Shown: positions 51,643 through 60,784, numbered from the stretch's first letter. The stretch: DNA of 64,000 bases from Streptomyces tanashiensis (GCF_014648895.1 NZ_BMRZ01000022.1:1-64000), one strand, 5' to 3'. Translations and numbers: made by a program. Notes: a model not told the origin generated them from the letters alone.

Positions 51643-53340
51643 TTAGTCGACGGGGCTCGCCAGCGCTCGTCGGCGGCGGGCGGTCAGGTAAAGGGCACCG
51701 CCGATGCTGAGCAGGCTGCCCGCTCCCGCCAGGAACCACGGGGTGGTCTCGGCTCCAGTGTGGGCAAGGCTGCCGGACGGCGGGATGGACGAGGGCTGCT
51801 GGGTGGGCGTTGCTGGGGGTGCGGTGGGCGGCGGCACGGTCGGCGGGATGGCGGTGTCCGCGAGGGTGACGGTGACGTGCTCGCCGGGCTTGGCAACGAA
51901 AGCCACCGGCTGGGAGTCGAGTTGGTAGCCGTTAGGCGCAGTCGTCTCGGTGGCCCAGTAGCGGGTGCCGGCCTTCAGGGTGACGTCGAGCTTTGACGTG
52001 GCGGTGCCGTCCTTGCCTGTGGTCAGGGCGAGGAGCTGCTTGCCGGGCCGGTGCTCACCGTCTGGGCCGACCTCGTCCGAACGGATGTTGATGACCGCGC
52101 CGGGCAGCGTCTTGCCAGTTGCCTTGTCCGTCTTGCGGAGGAGGAAGTCAGCCTTCTTGAAGGGGTCAATGACCACTAGCGGGTTGGCGTGGACGGCGCG
52201 GCCCTCGGTGATGGTGACGTCCTGGTCCGGAACGAGGTCGTGGATCGTGTCACCCGTGGACGTTTCGCGCAGCCGGTAGGTGCCGGGCGCGATGCCGTCG
52301 AGAACGAGCAGGCCCTTCGCGCCGGTCTTGCCCTCGGCTACGACCTTGCCGGCCGAGTCGAGGAGCTGGAAGGCAGCCCCGGTGAGGACGAAGCCTTCAG
52401 GGTCCTTCTTGTGGATCTCCACGCCGCCAGGCGCTGCGGTGACGTCCACCGTGGTGGTGTCCTCGGCCGTGGTGGTGTCACCGGCCAGGAGCATGCGCTG
52501 CGCGGCGGGGTCCTGCGGGGTGAGGACCTTCAGCTGGGCCCCGGGCAGGCCGGTGGCGGTGGCTCGCACGGTGACCCTCCCGGCCCTCCCTACGGTGAAC
52601 TTCCATGCTCCGGCGCCCTGCTGGTCCGTGGTGATCTTGCCGGTGGTGGTGCCGGAGCCGGACTCGGCGAGCTTCACGGTGACGCCGGGGACTGCGGCTC
52701 CGGTGAGCGTGGAGGTGACCTTCACCTGCAGGGTGACCTTCTGTCCGGTGTGGGTCTTCGTGACCGAGGGGCTGATGTGCAGGGCGTACGGACCGGCGTA
52801 CCGCTTGGCCTCGTCGATGTACCGCAGCGCGAGCGTGCGTGCCGTCGGCGAGACCACCGGGTAGGCGAGGCGCTGCTTGCCTCGCGTGCCGTCTATCCCG
52901 TACGTGCCTCCCGCGAGCCACTCGTAGACGGACGCGTCGACCGCGGCGGCCTGGGCGTGGTCGCGGGTCTGCCCGTACCGGCCGATCACGTACGAGGCGT
53001 ACGCCAGGTTCGCGCCGGGCACCGGCATGCCGGTCACCGAGGACGTCCAGGACGTGACGACCGTCGGGGCGCTGTAGCGGCCGGCGTCGGCCGGACCCTT
53101 GCGCTCAGGGTCCGCGCAGTAGGTCTCGGCGTTGCCGAAGACCTTTGGCCCCGGCGGGCCGTAAGCACCGATGTGCGAGGCGTCGACGTTGCCGTCCGAG
53201 TCCGGGATCGTGTACCCGGGGCCCAGCGGGCTCGGCGCGGGGGCGGCCTGGGCAGGTGACCAGGCCAGAGTGCCGGCCGCGCCGGCGGCGATGGCGACGG
53301 CCAGGGATCGGGCGGCGACGCGGACGATACGAGGGTGCAC
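51643..53340 (-). CDS. Thioester-domain, SpaA-type surface protein with LAxTG sorting signal
   Basis: A 565-residue exported wall protein. The signal peptide (ARSLAVAIAAGAAGTLAWSPAQA) is followed by a thioester-type domain (ETYCADPERKG with the Cys; DHAQAAAVDASVYEWLAGG with a downstream Gln). Several SpaA/Cna-B-like domains follow (GGVEIHKKDPEGFVLTGAAFQLLD, GIAPGTYRLRETS, KADFLLRKTDKATGKTLPGAVI). It ends in a Pro/Thr stalk and SLAHTGAE plus a hydrophobic anchor and RRRR. LAxTG is the class E sortase signal of Streptomyces. GTG 53340 has AAGGAG about 10 bases upstream. It probably mediates adhesion. Confidence 0.85.
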   Translation of the reverse strand: MHPRIVRVAARSLAVAIAAGAAGTLAWSPAQAAPAPSPLGPGYTIPDSDGNVDASHIGAYGPPGPKVFGNAETYCADPERKGPADAGRYSAPTVVTSWTSSVTGMPVPGANLAYASYVIGRYGQTRDHAQAAAVDASVYEWLAGGTYGIDGTRGKQRLAYPVVSPTARTLALRYIDEAKRYAGPYALHISPSVTKTHTGQKVTLQVKVTSTLTGAAVPGVTVKLAESGSGTTTGKITTDQQGAGAWKFTVGRAGRVTVRATATGLPGAQLKVLTPQDPAAQRMLLAGDTTTAEDTTTVDVTAAPGGVEIHKKDPEGFVLTGAAFQLLDSAGKVVAEGKTGAKGLLVLDGIAPGTYRLRETSTGDTIHDLVPDQDVTITEGRAVHANPLVVIDPFKKADFLLRKTDKATGKTLPGAVINIRSDEVGPDGEHRPGKQLLALTTGKDGTATSKLDVTLKAGTRYWATETTAPNGYQLDSQPVAFVAKPGEHVTVTLADTAIPPTVPPPTAPPATPTQQPSSIPPSGSLAHTGAETTPWFLAGAGSLLSIGGALYLTARRRRALASPVD

Positions 53341-53387
53341 GAAGGTGGTGCTCCTTGATGGGTTGGGCGAGTCGGGGAAGCGGTAGG

Positions 53388-54257
53388 TCAGCGGACTCGG
53401 CTCATCGACGGACGTGTGGCCGTGGTCCACCGCGGGACGCTGCGCGTGGTGAGAGCCGGCGCGCGGCGAGCGGCGACGGCTCGCTGCAGGTCGCGCGGGG
53501 TCGGTGCCGGGGACCTGGGCGGCACCAACGGGGTGAGCTGAGCGCGCTCCACCAGCGAGAACAGCATGCTGTCCTTCCAGCGCGGTAGGGGCGCCGGGTC
53601 GGAGACACTGTCGGTGATGGCCCTCACGAGCGCGATCGGTGTATGCGTGGACGCTGTGGCGTACCAGCGTGCGTAGCTCTTCTTGGGACCACCCCACAGG
53701 TACCACCGAGCCTCCAGGGTGGTGAGTTCCTTCTCGACATCGAGGTCACCGGTGGTGTACTCGATGCCGGCCAGACCGTCGGGGGCCCGGAGTTCGAAGA
53801 CGCCCCAGCGTGGGTGCTGGATCTCCCAGCCGCGTTGCATGAGCGGCACCATGGGCTGGAACGCGTCGAGTTCCTCGCTCTCCGGGCGGCGCCCGGCCAG
53901 ATAGGCGTCCGGGCCGGCAACGTATGCCTTGGCCAGGGCGGTAGTGAAGGCGGCAACGAACTCAGTGGGCGCCGTGTCGTTGAAACTCACGCCCCAGACG
54001 GGCGGACCGAATCGGTCGCGGTACGCACTGATGCGCCACAGGCCGTCGTCCTCCCCCTCGGGAAGGAAGCCGAGCCGGACCTTGTGGTCGGGCGCATTGA
54101 CGTAGGCGTTGCCGAGGTCGTCATGGCTGAGCTCCCAGCCCAGAGCGAACAGGGGTTGAAGAGCGGGATCCCCCGTCGCGGTGCTGCCAGCCAGGTAGCG
54201 GGGTGAGACGAATACGTCTCCGTCGATCTCCGCCGGATCCCCGGGGCCGTGGTTCAT
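53388..54257 (-). CDS. DUF317 domain protein
   Basis: A 289-residue DUF317 protein: VFVSPRYLAGSTATGDPALQPLFALGWELSHDDLGNAYV and a second repeat from FQPMVPLMQRGWEIQHPRWGVFEL. Ends Arg/Thr-rich. Its start overlaps the ATP-grasp stop by 4 bp (TCAT on the plus strand), so it lies at the end of that operon. Confidence 0.8.
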   Translation of the reverse strand: MNHGPGDPAEIDGDVFVSPRYLAGSTATGDPALQPLFALGWELSHDDLGNAYVNAPDHKVRLGFLPEGEDDGLWRISAYRDRFGPPVWGVSFNDTAPTEFVAAFTTALAKAYVAGPDAYLAGRRPESEELDAFQPMVPLMQRGWEIQHPRWGVFELRAPDGLAGIEYTTGDLDVEKELTTLEARWYLWGGPKKSYARWYATASTHTPIALVRAITDSVSDPAPLPRWKDSMLFSLVERAQLTPLVPPRSPAPTPRDLQRAVAARRAPALTTRSVPRWTTATRPSMSRVR

Positions 54258-55483
54258 CGGGTCGTCCGGGTCTCGACTGCGGTCTCCTCGGCGACCAGGT
54301 CAAGACGCTCGTTGACCTCGGTCGTGTCGCGGCCGGTGACGATGTAGAAGCCGGCGCGGGCGGTGAACAGGTCACCCTCGGGCGGCAGGACGAGCTGGTC
54401 GCCGACCTCGCGGATCCACGTCACCTCTCGTAGCCACGGCGTGCGGGCGGCCAACGGCTGGTTGATCCGGCGCTCGGTGAGCACACCCGAGGCGGACGGG
54501 TAGAGCATGCGGATCCCAGCGGCGCGGTGGTGGGTTCGCGTGAGGTCGGGCGCGCGTCCGGTGGCGAGGCCGGCAGCGATGCCCGGCAGGTCGACGCCCG
54601 TGGCGAGGTGCACGAGGCGGCCGATCATGTCGCCGCCGATGCGAGCGTTGACCTCGATCAGGCGGGGCCAGCCGTCGACAAGGCGCATCTCGACGTGCTG
54701 GATGCCGTCGGTGATCCCCAGGGCCTTGATCGCGGCAGCGGCGACAGGGCCCACCTGGGGCAGGAGAGGGTCGCGGGCGTCGACGGTGTGCCCGGTCTCC
54801 TCGAAGTAGGGGGCCGGACCGAGCGACTTGCGGGTGACGGCGACGGCGGTGGTCACGCCGCGGTGGGTGACGCACTCGACGGAGATCTCCGGGCCGTCGA
54901 GGTACTCCTCGACCAGGACGGCCTTATCCTCCCGGCTCTGGTCGGCCCCGGCCGCGGCAAACTGGAAGGCGTCGGGCAGAGCTTCGGCCCGGTCGACGCG
55001 GATCACGCCGATGCTTCCGGCGAAGGCGGCGGGCTTCACGACGACGGGGTATCCGATGGTCATCGTGGCGAGGCCAGCCTCGACCAGGGAGCGGGCCTTC
55101 ATGGATGCGGCCGACGGGACGCCGTGACGGGCGAACAGGGTGCGGGCCGTGGCCTTGTTCCGACACGCCTGCATCACCTCCACCGAGTTCGTGGCGAGGC
55201 TGAGAGCGCGAGCGAGCCGGGCCGTGGGGACGAGGTGCCACTCCGACCAGGTGACGATGCCGGCGAGTTCGTGGCGCTCGGCCAGAGCACGGCCGGCGGC
55301 GAATAGAGCCGTGGTGTCGTCGAGGTCGGCAACGACATGGTCGACGATGAACGGCTTCTCCCACGACGGCTCGGTGCCTGTGATCAGGACGACGTCGTAC
55401 GCGGCGGCCACCTGCTCCAGGCAGTAGCCGCGGTAGGTGCGGTCACCAGGGGCGACGACGAGCACGACGGGACGAGCGGACAA
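54254..55483 (-). CDS. ATP-grasp ligase
   Basis: A 409-residue ATP-grasp enzyme: the N-terminal Rossmann-like part (VVLVVAPGDRTYRGYCLEQVAAAYDVVLIT), then CRNKATARTLFARHGVP, the ATP lysine strand YPVVVKPAAFAGSIGV, VEEYLDGPEISVECV, and the metal-binding HVEMRLVDGWPRLIEVNARIGGDMI. This resembles amino-acid or dipeptide ligases of the BacD/carnosine-synthase type. With the nearby MFS exporter it suggests a small peptide product, which is inference. Confidence 0.85.
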   Translation of the reverse strand: MSARPVVLVVAPGDRTYRGYCLEQVAAAYDVVLITGTEPSWEKPFIVDHVVADLDDTTALFAAGRALAERHELAGIVTWSEWHLVPTARLARALSLATNSVEVMQACRNKATARTLFARHGVPSAASMKARSLVEAGLATMTIGYPVVVKPAAFAGSIGVIRVDRAEALPDAFQFAAAGADQSREDKAVLVEEYLDGPEISVECVTHRGVTTAVAVTRKSLGPAPYFEETGHTVDARDPLLPQVGPVAAAAIKALGITDGIQHVEMRLVDGWPRLIEVNARIGGDMIGRLVHLATGVDLPGIAAGLATGRAPDLTRTHHRAAGIRMLYPSASGVLTERRINQPLAARTPWLREVTWIREVGDQLVLPPEGDLFTARAGFYIVTGRDTTEVNERLDLVAEETAVETRTTR

Positions 55484-55525
55484 GAAGACTCCAGGGTGCG
55501 AGGGACAGCATGGACGTGGGAAGAG

Positions 55526-55831
55526 TCAGGGGGTGCGGCGGCGGCGCAGCTCGAACGCGGTGGCCCACTCGGGGTGCTCGGCGATCAGCTTCCTGACGTA
55601 GAGGGCCGTGAAGTTGTTGTTCAGGCCGCGCACTCCGCTTGGCAGCCGCCACCGGAGGGCTTCGAAGAGAGCCTTGAGGCTGATGCGTGTGGCTCCCACC
55701 GTCAGCCGCTCGCGGGTGAGTCGTTCCAGAGCCTGGTAGACGTGCGGGTTCTGGGCATCGAAGGCGTGAAACTGCTCGGCGATCGTGAGGTGGGCGTCTC
55801 GGCGGCGCGGGGCCAGGCGGGTTGCGGGCAT
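55526..55831 (-). CDS. Small hypothetical protein
   Basis: A 101-residue protein between the exporter and the ATP-grasp gene: HLTIAEQFHAFDAQNPHVYQALERLTRERL and a basic C-terminus with RKLIAEHPEWATAFELRRRR. The first part resembles a small phage/element protein family of unknown function. Close spacing on both sides (28 and 42 bases) suggests operon membership. Confidence 0.7.
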   Translation of the reverse strand: MPATRLAPRRRDAHLTIAEQFHAFDAQNPHVYQALERLTRERLTVGATRISLKALFEALRWRLPSGVRGLNNNFTALYVRKLIAEHPEWATAFELRRRRTP

Positions 55832-55859
55832 CGGGGGAACTCCACGAGGACGGGGCGGG

Positions 55860-57098
55860 TCAGGCAGCCAAAGCCGGGTCGGTGCGCAGGCGGGCGAAGG
55901 CGATGGCCAGGCCGAGGGCCTGCAGAGCGGCGCAGACGGTGATGACGTGGCCGAGCGCCCAGGACGGGGTCAGGGCGGTCAGGACGCCCGCCAGGGGGAA
56001 GGGCACCAGGAGGACGAGGACGGTGGCCGACAGGGTGCTACCGAACACCGCCGGGGGGATGAGGCGGGAACGCAGGGTGCGCAGGACGACGGTCATGCCG
56101 CCTTCGCCGGCCATCAGGACGGCGACGAGGAGCAGGTAGGAGAGGTAGTCGGGAGCCTGGGAGACGGCGAGGCAGGCGAGGGAGGCGATGGCGGCGCAGC
56201 TCGCTCCCACTGGCCACAACCCGAGGCGGTCGATGGCGAACCGGCAGACGGTGACGGCAACCAGAGTGGCCCCGGCGGCGGCCGACCAGACGATGCCGAC
56301 GGCCGTGGTGGACTGGCCGTAGTGGTCCACAACGATCAAGGGGCCCGCGGCTTGAAGGAAACCGGTCGCCAGGTTGGAGATGGTCAGGCCGGTCACGAGC
56401 CAACCGAGTGCAGGCAATGACCGGATGGTCCGCAGGCCGGTGATCAACCCGGCGCTTGCACGCTGCTTCGGCGCACGGGTGGGAGCGACCACCGACGGCG
56501 GGGTGCTCAGGGCGAGCAGGGCGGCGACCAGCGAAAGGGCGGCGATGACGGCCAGCATCCGGGGTGGTCCGGCGAGCAGGAGCAGCGCGCCGAGCGCCGG
56601 TCCGGCGAGCGTCGCGGTCTGGTCGATGCCCAGCAGGACGGCCTGGACACGGTGCGCCCGCTCCCCCACCACTCGGCCGGCGGCGGCCCCCGCGGTCTCG
56701 GCTGCGATGTAGCTGAACTCGGTGAGCACTCCGGTGGTGGCGGCCAGGGCCATCACCGTCGCGGTCGCCACGATGCCGTCGGGGTGGAGTACGAGGATGA
56801 TCGCGCCGGCGGCGATGACCAGGGCGCGGCCGAGGGAGGCGAGGAAGAAGACGACCGACGCGCCACGGCGGTCCACGACCGCGCCCGCCCATCCGAACGC
56901 GGCCAGGCGGGGCACCCACTCCAGGGCGAACGCGATACCGGTCAGAGCGGCCGAGCGGGTGGTCGCAAGCACCAGAAGCGGGATGCCGTACGTGGACATG
57001 GCGAACGCGAGGGCGTCCACCGTGCGCGGCAGGTAGATGCCGCGCAGCAGTCCTGCGGTGTGGAGGGCGTGCCGAGGTCCGGCGATCAGGTCGGTCAT
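55860..57098 (-). CDS. MFS transporter
   Basis: A 412-residue MFS permease with ~11-12 hydrophobic segments (ALAFAMSTYGIPLLVLATTR, VFFLASLGRALVIAAGAIILVL, MLAVIAALSLVAALLAL, YLLLVAVLMAGEGGMTVVL) and the loop motif GWAGAVVDRRGA between segments 2 and 3. It is of the DHA/MFS_1 drug-export type. ATG 57098 is used; an upstream in-frame TTG at 57113 is possible. Its neighbours suggest it exports the ATP-grasp product. Confidence 0.85.
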   Translation of the reverse strand: MTDLIAGPRHALHTAGLLRGIYLPRTVDALAFAMSTYGIPLLVLATTRSAALTGIAFALEWVPRLAAFGWAGAVVDRRGASVVFFLASLGRALVIAAGAIILVLHPDGIVATATVMALAATTGVLTEFSYIAAETAGAAAGRVVGERAHRVQAVLLGIDQTATLAGPALGALLLLAGPPRMLAVIAALSLVAALLALSTPPSVVAPTRAPKQRASAGLITGLRTIRSLPALGWLVTGLTISNLATGFLQAAGPLIVVDHYGQSTTAVGIVWSAAAGATLVAVTVCRFAIDRLGLWPVGASCAAIASLACLAVSQAPDYLSYLLLVAVLMAGEGGMTVVLRTLRSRLIPPAVFGSTLSATVLVLLVPFPLAGVLTALTPSWALGHVITVCAALQALGLAIAFARLRTDPALAA

Positions 57099-57236
57099 CG
57101 TCGCTTTCGTCAAAGAGCGCAGCCCGCCTCAGCGGGATGGAGGAAGAGAAGATCCGGTCGGGGGGCGCACGCACTGGGCGGATGCCGCGCGGCTGTGGGA
57201 GGCGTTCCGAGGTCTATGACCCCGCCGGTGGCCGGG

Positions 57237-57761
57237 TTACGCCGCCTGCCGCGCGCCTTCGAACGCCTCGGTGGCCGTGGGGTCGGCTCCGCCATGTCTG
57301 GCGATCCACGACTCCACGGCGTTCTTCGGGCCGGTGAGGCTTTCGATGGCCTCCAGCGAGACCACGAGACCGAGTTCGCCGTTCCGTTCCTGGCGCCGCA
57401 CGGATACGTCGGCGCTGCCCAGGAGCTGGAGGGTGGCCCGTACCCGTGTCACGAAGGTGTTGGTGACACCCGGGTAGTCATGGGCGCGAGCCCAGCGAGC
57501 GGCTTCGTCGTAGACCTCGGCCAGCTGAGTACCCGACTCGGTGAGACTGAGGCCCCGGCGTGTACGGACGAGGCCGAGAGTGTGCGCCTGCGCGGCGGCG
57601 TGCCGGAGCTGGTGCGGCGAGAGATCCGGGAGAGTGCGCGCCAGGCCGCGGGGCGGGATGGTGCCGTTGTCGTCTATCTCGGTGATCAGTCGGATCAGTT
57701 CGGGTGACGCCAGGGCCGAGCAGGTCCGCTCGAACTCGCACGGACGGGGAGCGGAGGTCAT
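57237..57761 (-). CDS. Winged-helix regulator
   Basis: A 174-residue protein: CSALASPELIRLITEIDDNGTIPPRGLARTLPDLSPHQLRHAAAQAHTLGLVRTRRGLSLTESG is a winged helix of the HxlR/MarR type. The rest (TFVTRVRATLQLLG) is helical. Its start overlaps the stop of the 57758 regulator by 4 bp, so the two are coupled. Confidence 0.75.
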   Translation of the reverse strand: MTSAPRPCEFERTCSALASPELIRLITEIDDNGTIPPRGLARTLPDLSPHQLRHAAAQAHTLGLVRTRRGLSLTESGTQLAEVYDEAARWARAHDYPGVTNTFVTRVRATLQLLGSADVSVRRQERNGELGLVVSLEAIESLTGPKNAVESWIARHGGADPTATEAFEGARQAA

Positions 57762-58591
57762 CGGCGGGCACCTCCTGCCCGGAGTGCCATCTGCATGCGA
57801 GCCGGGTTGGCGTGGGAGAACAGGTCGCCGTAGGCAGGGCGCGCCGGTCGGGTCGGTACGGCTGGCTGGGGGATGCGGGGCCGGTGGCTCGTCCAGTGCT
57901 TCGGAGCTGTACGCACAGCAGGCTCCGCGTTCCCCCAGACCGGGTGCTGGGCGCCGGAGTCGAGGCTTCGGCCGGCGGACCAGGCCGACAGCGCCCCGAA
58001 GACGCGGCCCAGGCCCTCGCCGGATGACGACAGCCGATAGGGCTGACCAGGACCGGCGCTCGCCACGAGCCCATCGTCAGCGAGTTGCCGCAGGGGCGGG
58101 TAGATGTTCGTCCAGTACCCGTCGGGCATCACGATCCTGGCGATGGCCCGCGCGCTGCTCTCCCCGCGGGACTTCAAGACCCACAGGATCGCGGCGGTAT
58201 GCCGACGGGTGAGCAGGGTGAGGCTGTCCTCGACGTGCTCGATCGCGGACAGGGGCTCATCCGGCTTCTCCAGGAACTCATCGGCCCAGGCGGCGATTAC
58301 GGGCAGCACCGGCAACAACGCCGTACCCCGATCGGTGAGACCGTACGTGACATGCCGCGACGTATGCTCCGTGCGTTCGGCGAGCCCTGCATCGCTGAGC
58401 GCCCGGAGCTTGGGGTGGAGCTGGCCGCTCAGCAGCCAGGGCATCTTGTCCGAGATCTCGGTGTAGCGGAGAGGACCGGAGGCCAGCGTCAGCAGGATCC
58501 GGACGTTCCAACGCGGGGTGATCATGCCGAGGGTTTCGGTGACGCGGGCGATGTCGGTGTCGCTGCCTGTGGGCAGACCGATGGTGGCCAA
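57758..58591 (-). CDS. HxlR-type regulator with two winged-helix domains
   Basis: A 277-residue protein with two HxlR-like domains. The first has ITPRWNVRILLTLASGPLRYTEISDKMPWLLSGQLHPKLRALSDAGLAERT. The second has TRRHTAAILWVLKSRGESSARAIARIVMPDGYWTNIYPPLRQLADDGLV. A Pro/Arg-rich tail follows. Tandem HxlR domains are unusual; a single domain normally dimerises. It probably controls the exporter/ligase operon downstream. Confidence 0.8.
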   Translation of the reverse strand: MATIGLPTGSDTDIARVTETLGMITPRWNVRILLTLASGPLRYTEISDKMPWLLSGQLHPKLRALSDAGLAERTEHTSRHVTYGLTDRGTALLPVLPVIAAWADEFLEKPDEPLSAIEHVEDSLTLLTRRHTAAILWVLKSRGESSARAIARIVMPDGYWTNIYPPLRQLADDGLVASAGPGQPYRLSSSGEGLGRVFGALSAWSAGRSLDSGAQHPVWGNAEPAVRTAPKHWTSHRPRIPQPAVPTRPARPAYGDLFSHANPARMQMALRAGGARR

Positions 58592-58630
58592 GGGAGTACT
58601 CCAGGGGTGAAGGGGACGTGCCCGTTCGGC

Positions 58631-59038
58631 TCAGCGGCTCGGGGCTGTGGTCGCGCTCGCCTTCGGCGGTGCCAGAGCCACGGCGACGGCCGGGGCCTCA
58701 CAGGCGCGAACTCGTCCCAGGCTGTTCAGGACCGCTGCGGCGGTCTTGGCCTGGGCCTCCCGTGCGGCAACGGCTTCAGCGATGCGGCGAGCACAGTCGA
58801 GAAGGTGGGACGCCTCGTGGGCGCCGATGCCGCGCTCGGGTTGGATCAGCTGCAGGAGCCGGTCCCGGTGGAAGGCGATGGTCCGCTCGGCGAAGGCCAG
58901 GTCGTGACGGCTGCCAAGGAGGGCGGCGAGCATGCCCGGGGGCTGGGTCTGAGCGTGGGCTTCGAGTGTGGTGAGCGGGGCGCCGTACAAGTCCTCGATC
59001 CGTACGGTGAGCTCGGCGGACGTGAGCTTGGTCCGCAC
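58631..59038 (-). CDS. Hypothetical helical protein
   Basis: A 135-residue helical protein (LAFAERTIAFHRDRLLQLIQPERGIGAHEASHLLDCARRIAEAVAAREAQAKTAAAVLNSL). Its AERTIAFHRDRLLQLI stretch resembles ETAVSFHRTLLHRLSS in the 60785 protein, so the two may be distant paralogues. Adjacent to the 59041 gene (2-base gap), probably one transcript. Confidence 0.6.
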   Translation of the reverse strand: MRTKLTSAELTVRIEDLYGAPLTTLEAHAQTQPPGMLAALLGSRHDLAFAERTIAFHRDRLLQLIQPERGIGAHEASHLLDCARRIAEAVAAREAQAKTAAAVLNSLGRVRACEAPAVAVALAPPKASATTAPSR

Positions 59039-59040
59039 GC

Positions 59041-59484
59041 TCAGCGGACCGCCATCCGAGACGGCACAGACGCACGTGCGGAACGCGTCGGCGGGTTGGT
59101 CGGTACGGCCGGTCCACGCCGCGTCGGGCGTACCGCCTCCACGTCCTGCTTGCCGCCGGTGTTCGGTTCCAGAAGGAGCCGGAGGGCCACGGCCCGGCCG
59201 TCGCGGATCGTGACAGCGGCGTCGACGCGGTGAGCGAGATCCAGCGTCGGGTCGTCGACCTCGCTGGGCTGCGTATCCAGGGCGGCGAGGAGTTTGTCCT
59301 CCGCCCGTTCCAAGGCGGTCTGCGACTCGGTGAGCAACCCATGCCAGCGCACGACAACGGTCGCCTCCCGATGGGCGTTCGGCGCCGCTTCGACCGCGGC
59401 CTTGAGCGCGTCGATGCTCAGGCCGAATCGCTGCACGATCTGCTCGGTGATCGGGCCCACGACATCTTCCATACCGTCGGACAC
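59041..59484 (-). CDS. Hypothetical protein
   Basis: A 147-residue protein from GTG 59484, with AAGGGA about 8 bases upstream. Helical N-terminus (MEDVVGPITEQIVQRFGLSIDALKAAVEAA), then VVVRWHGLLTESQTALERAEDKLLAALD. No recognised family. The 83-residue upstream extension of the frame is the antisense shadow of the SH3 gene. Confidence 0.6.
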   Translation of the reverse strand: MSDGMEDVVGPITEQIVQRFGLSIDALKAAVEAAPNAHREATVVVRWHGLLTESQTALERAEDKLLAALDTQPSEVDDPTLDLAHRVDAAVTIRDGRAVALRLLLEPNTGGKQDVEAVRPTRRGPAVPTNPPTRSARASVPSRMAVR

Positions 59485-59525
59485 GGGCAATCCCTTCTGA
59501 AGTGAGCGAAATTCAGCAGAGAAGG

Positions 59526-59885
59526 TCAGTCGAGGCACATGTAGACGTCGCGGTAGACGTAGGTGCCCGACACCCATCCCTTCACGCCCGTGGTCCGGTC
59601 GGTGATGTAGTGCCAGCCGCCGCTGCTCTTGTGGACGGTGAAGGAGTGGCCCCGGTAGAGGATTCCGACGGCGGTGGACTTGGTGGTGGCCTTGGAGCGG
59701 ATGGTGACGGCGCGGGCCCCGATGACCCACGGTCCGGGCCGGTCGCAGTCACGGATCGACGGCAGAGCGGCGTGCGCGTTGCTGCCGAGTGCCCCCGGTG
59801 CGGCGGTGGCCGAGGCCGCGGTCGCCAGCGGCAGAGCGAGTGCTCCGAGCATCACGGTGGTTATCGCAATTCGGGTGGAGCGCAT
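59526..59885 (-). CDS. Secreted SH3-domain protein
   Basis: A 119-residue exported protein. The signal peptide (ITTVMLGALALPLATAASATAAP) is followed by a bacterial SH3-type domain: RAVTIRSKATTKSTAVGILYRGHSFTVHK, WHYITDRTTGVKGWVSGTYVY. SH3b domains bind cell wall. In conjugative elements of Gram-positives, such proteins can accompany transfer functions. Two Cys (DCDRPG; YMCLD) could form a disulfide. Confidence 0.8.
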   Translation of the reverse strand: MRSTRIAITTVMLGALALPLATAASATAAPGALGSNAHAALPSIRDCDRPGPWVIGARAVTIRSKATTKSTAVGILYRGHSFTVHKSSGGWHYITDRTTGVKGWVSGTYVYRDVYMCLD

Positions 59886-59971
59886 GCGGAATGAACCTCC
59901 AGGGAGGACTGGGAAATGAGAGGGGCGGCCCGGGGATTCCTCCCTCAGCGCCGGTACAAGAGTCCGAAGAA

Positions 59972-59994
59972 TCGCCGGTTTGGCTAACCGGCGA
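59972..59994 (-). terminator. Hairpin after the 60034 gene
   Basis: Perfect 9-bp arms TCGCCGGTT and AACCGGCGA around TGGCT, located just past the stop of the leftward 60034 gene and before the SH3 gene start. Confidence 0.55.
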
Positions 59995-60033
59995 CGGTCG
60001 GCTATCTTTCGCCCGCCCCGGCCCGTGGAAGGG

Positions 60034-60756
60034 TCAACGGCGGCGGCCCGACGGGCGTCCGACGGGGGCCGTCGGTGCGGCTCCCCGCGTCTGGAGCGAG
60101 CGGGCCTTTGGTGTCACTGACGGCAGTGGGCCGGCGTTACCGGCGAGGCATTCCTCGTACCACTGCAGCGCGCCCTCGAAGGTGGCGAAGCCCCCTTCGC
60201 GCAGGGTGTGTGTCCAGGTGTCGGTGCTCACGTCCTCGTGCAGCACTCGGAAGGGGGACGGGGCTCGTTCGTCGAGCGCGCGCAGGACGACGAGGGTGAG
60301 CACAGAATCGGGGTCGTCGTTTGTGTAGCTGGTCAGGAGGGCGAAGCGGTCGCCGTCGCCCATGAGCCGCTCTTCCAGCACGCGTGTCGTCTCGTCTGCC
60401 GGTGCCGTACCTGTGCCGGGGGGCAGACGGATGACGTCCGGCGGGCAGCCGCGGGAGATCAGCCAGGACTGGGCCATGACCGGCAGAGGAACCTGGGTGT
60501 GCTCGAAGCGGAACGTCCTCGCCGCGAGATCGCGCTGGAGGTGGAGGGCGACTACCTGCGGCTCGCCGGGGATTCCGTAGGTGGCGGCCCCGTTGTGCAG
60601 GACGTAGTAGCTGGCTGCGTCCTCATCCGTGTGGTGCTCGGCGAGCACGGTGAGCATGTCCTGCTCGATCTCGATCGCGTGCCAGAACACCTCGTCGGTC
60701 TGTTCGTCAGCGGCCTCGAATCCGTCGAGGCGGAGATCCAGTTCGGGTGGGGGCAT
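60034..60756 (-). CDS. Hypothetical element protein
   Basis: A 240-residue protein from ATG 60756. Mixed alpha/beta with acidic N-terminus (ELDLRLDGFEAADEQTDEVFWHAIEIEQDM), YYVLHNGAATYGIPGEPQVVALHLQRDLAARTFRFEHT and FATFEGALQWYEECLAG. No known family. Part of the leftward block preceding the SH3 protein. Confidence 0.6.
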   Translation of the reverse strand: MPPPELDLRLDGFEAADEQTDEVFWHAIEIEQDMLTVLAEHHTDEDAASYYVLHNGAATYGIPGEPQVVALHLQRDLAARTFRFEHTQVPLPVMAQSWLISRGCPPDVIRLPPGTGTAPADETTRVLEERLMGDGDRFALLTSYTNDDPDSVLTLVVLRALDERAPSPFRVLHEDVSTDTWTHTLREGGFATFEGALQWYEECLAGNAGPLPSVTPKARSLQTRGAAPTAPVGRPSGRRR

Positions 60757-60784
60757 CGGGCCTCTCGGTGAGTCGGGGTGAGCG

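Noticed and set aside
53341..53706. N-terminal extension of the surface protein frame
   Set aside because: It lacks coding character, overlaps the upstream DUF317 gene in antisense frame, and the signal peptide starts cleanly at GTG 53340.
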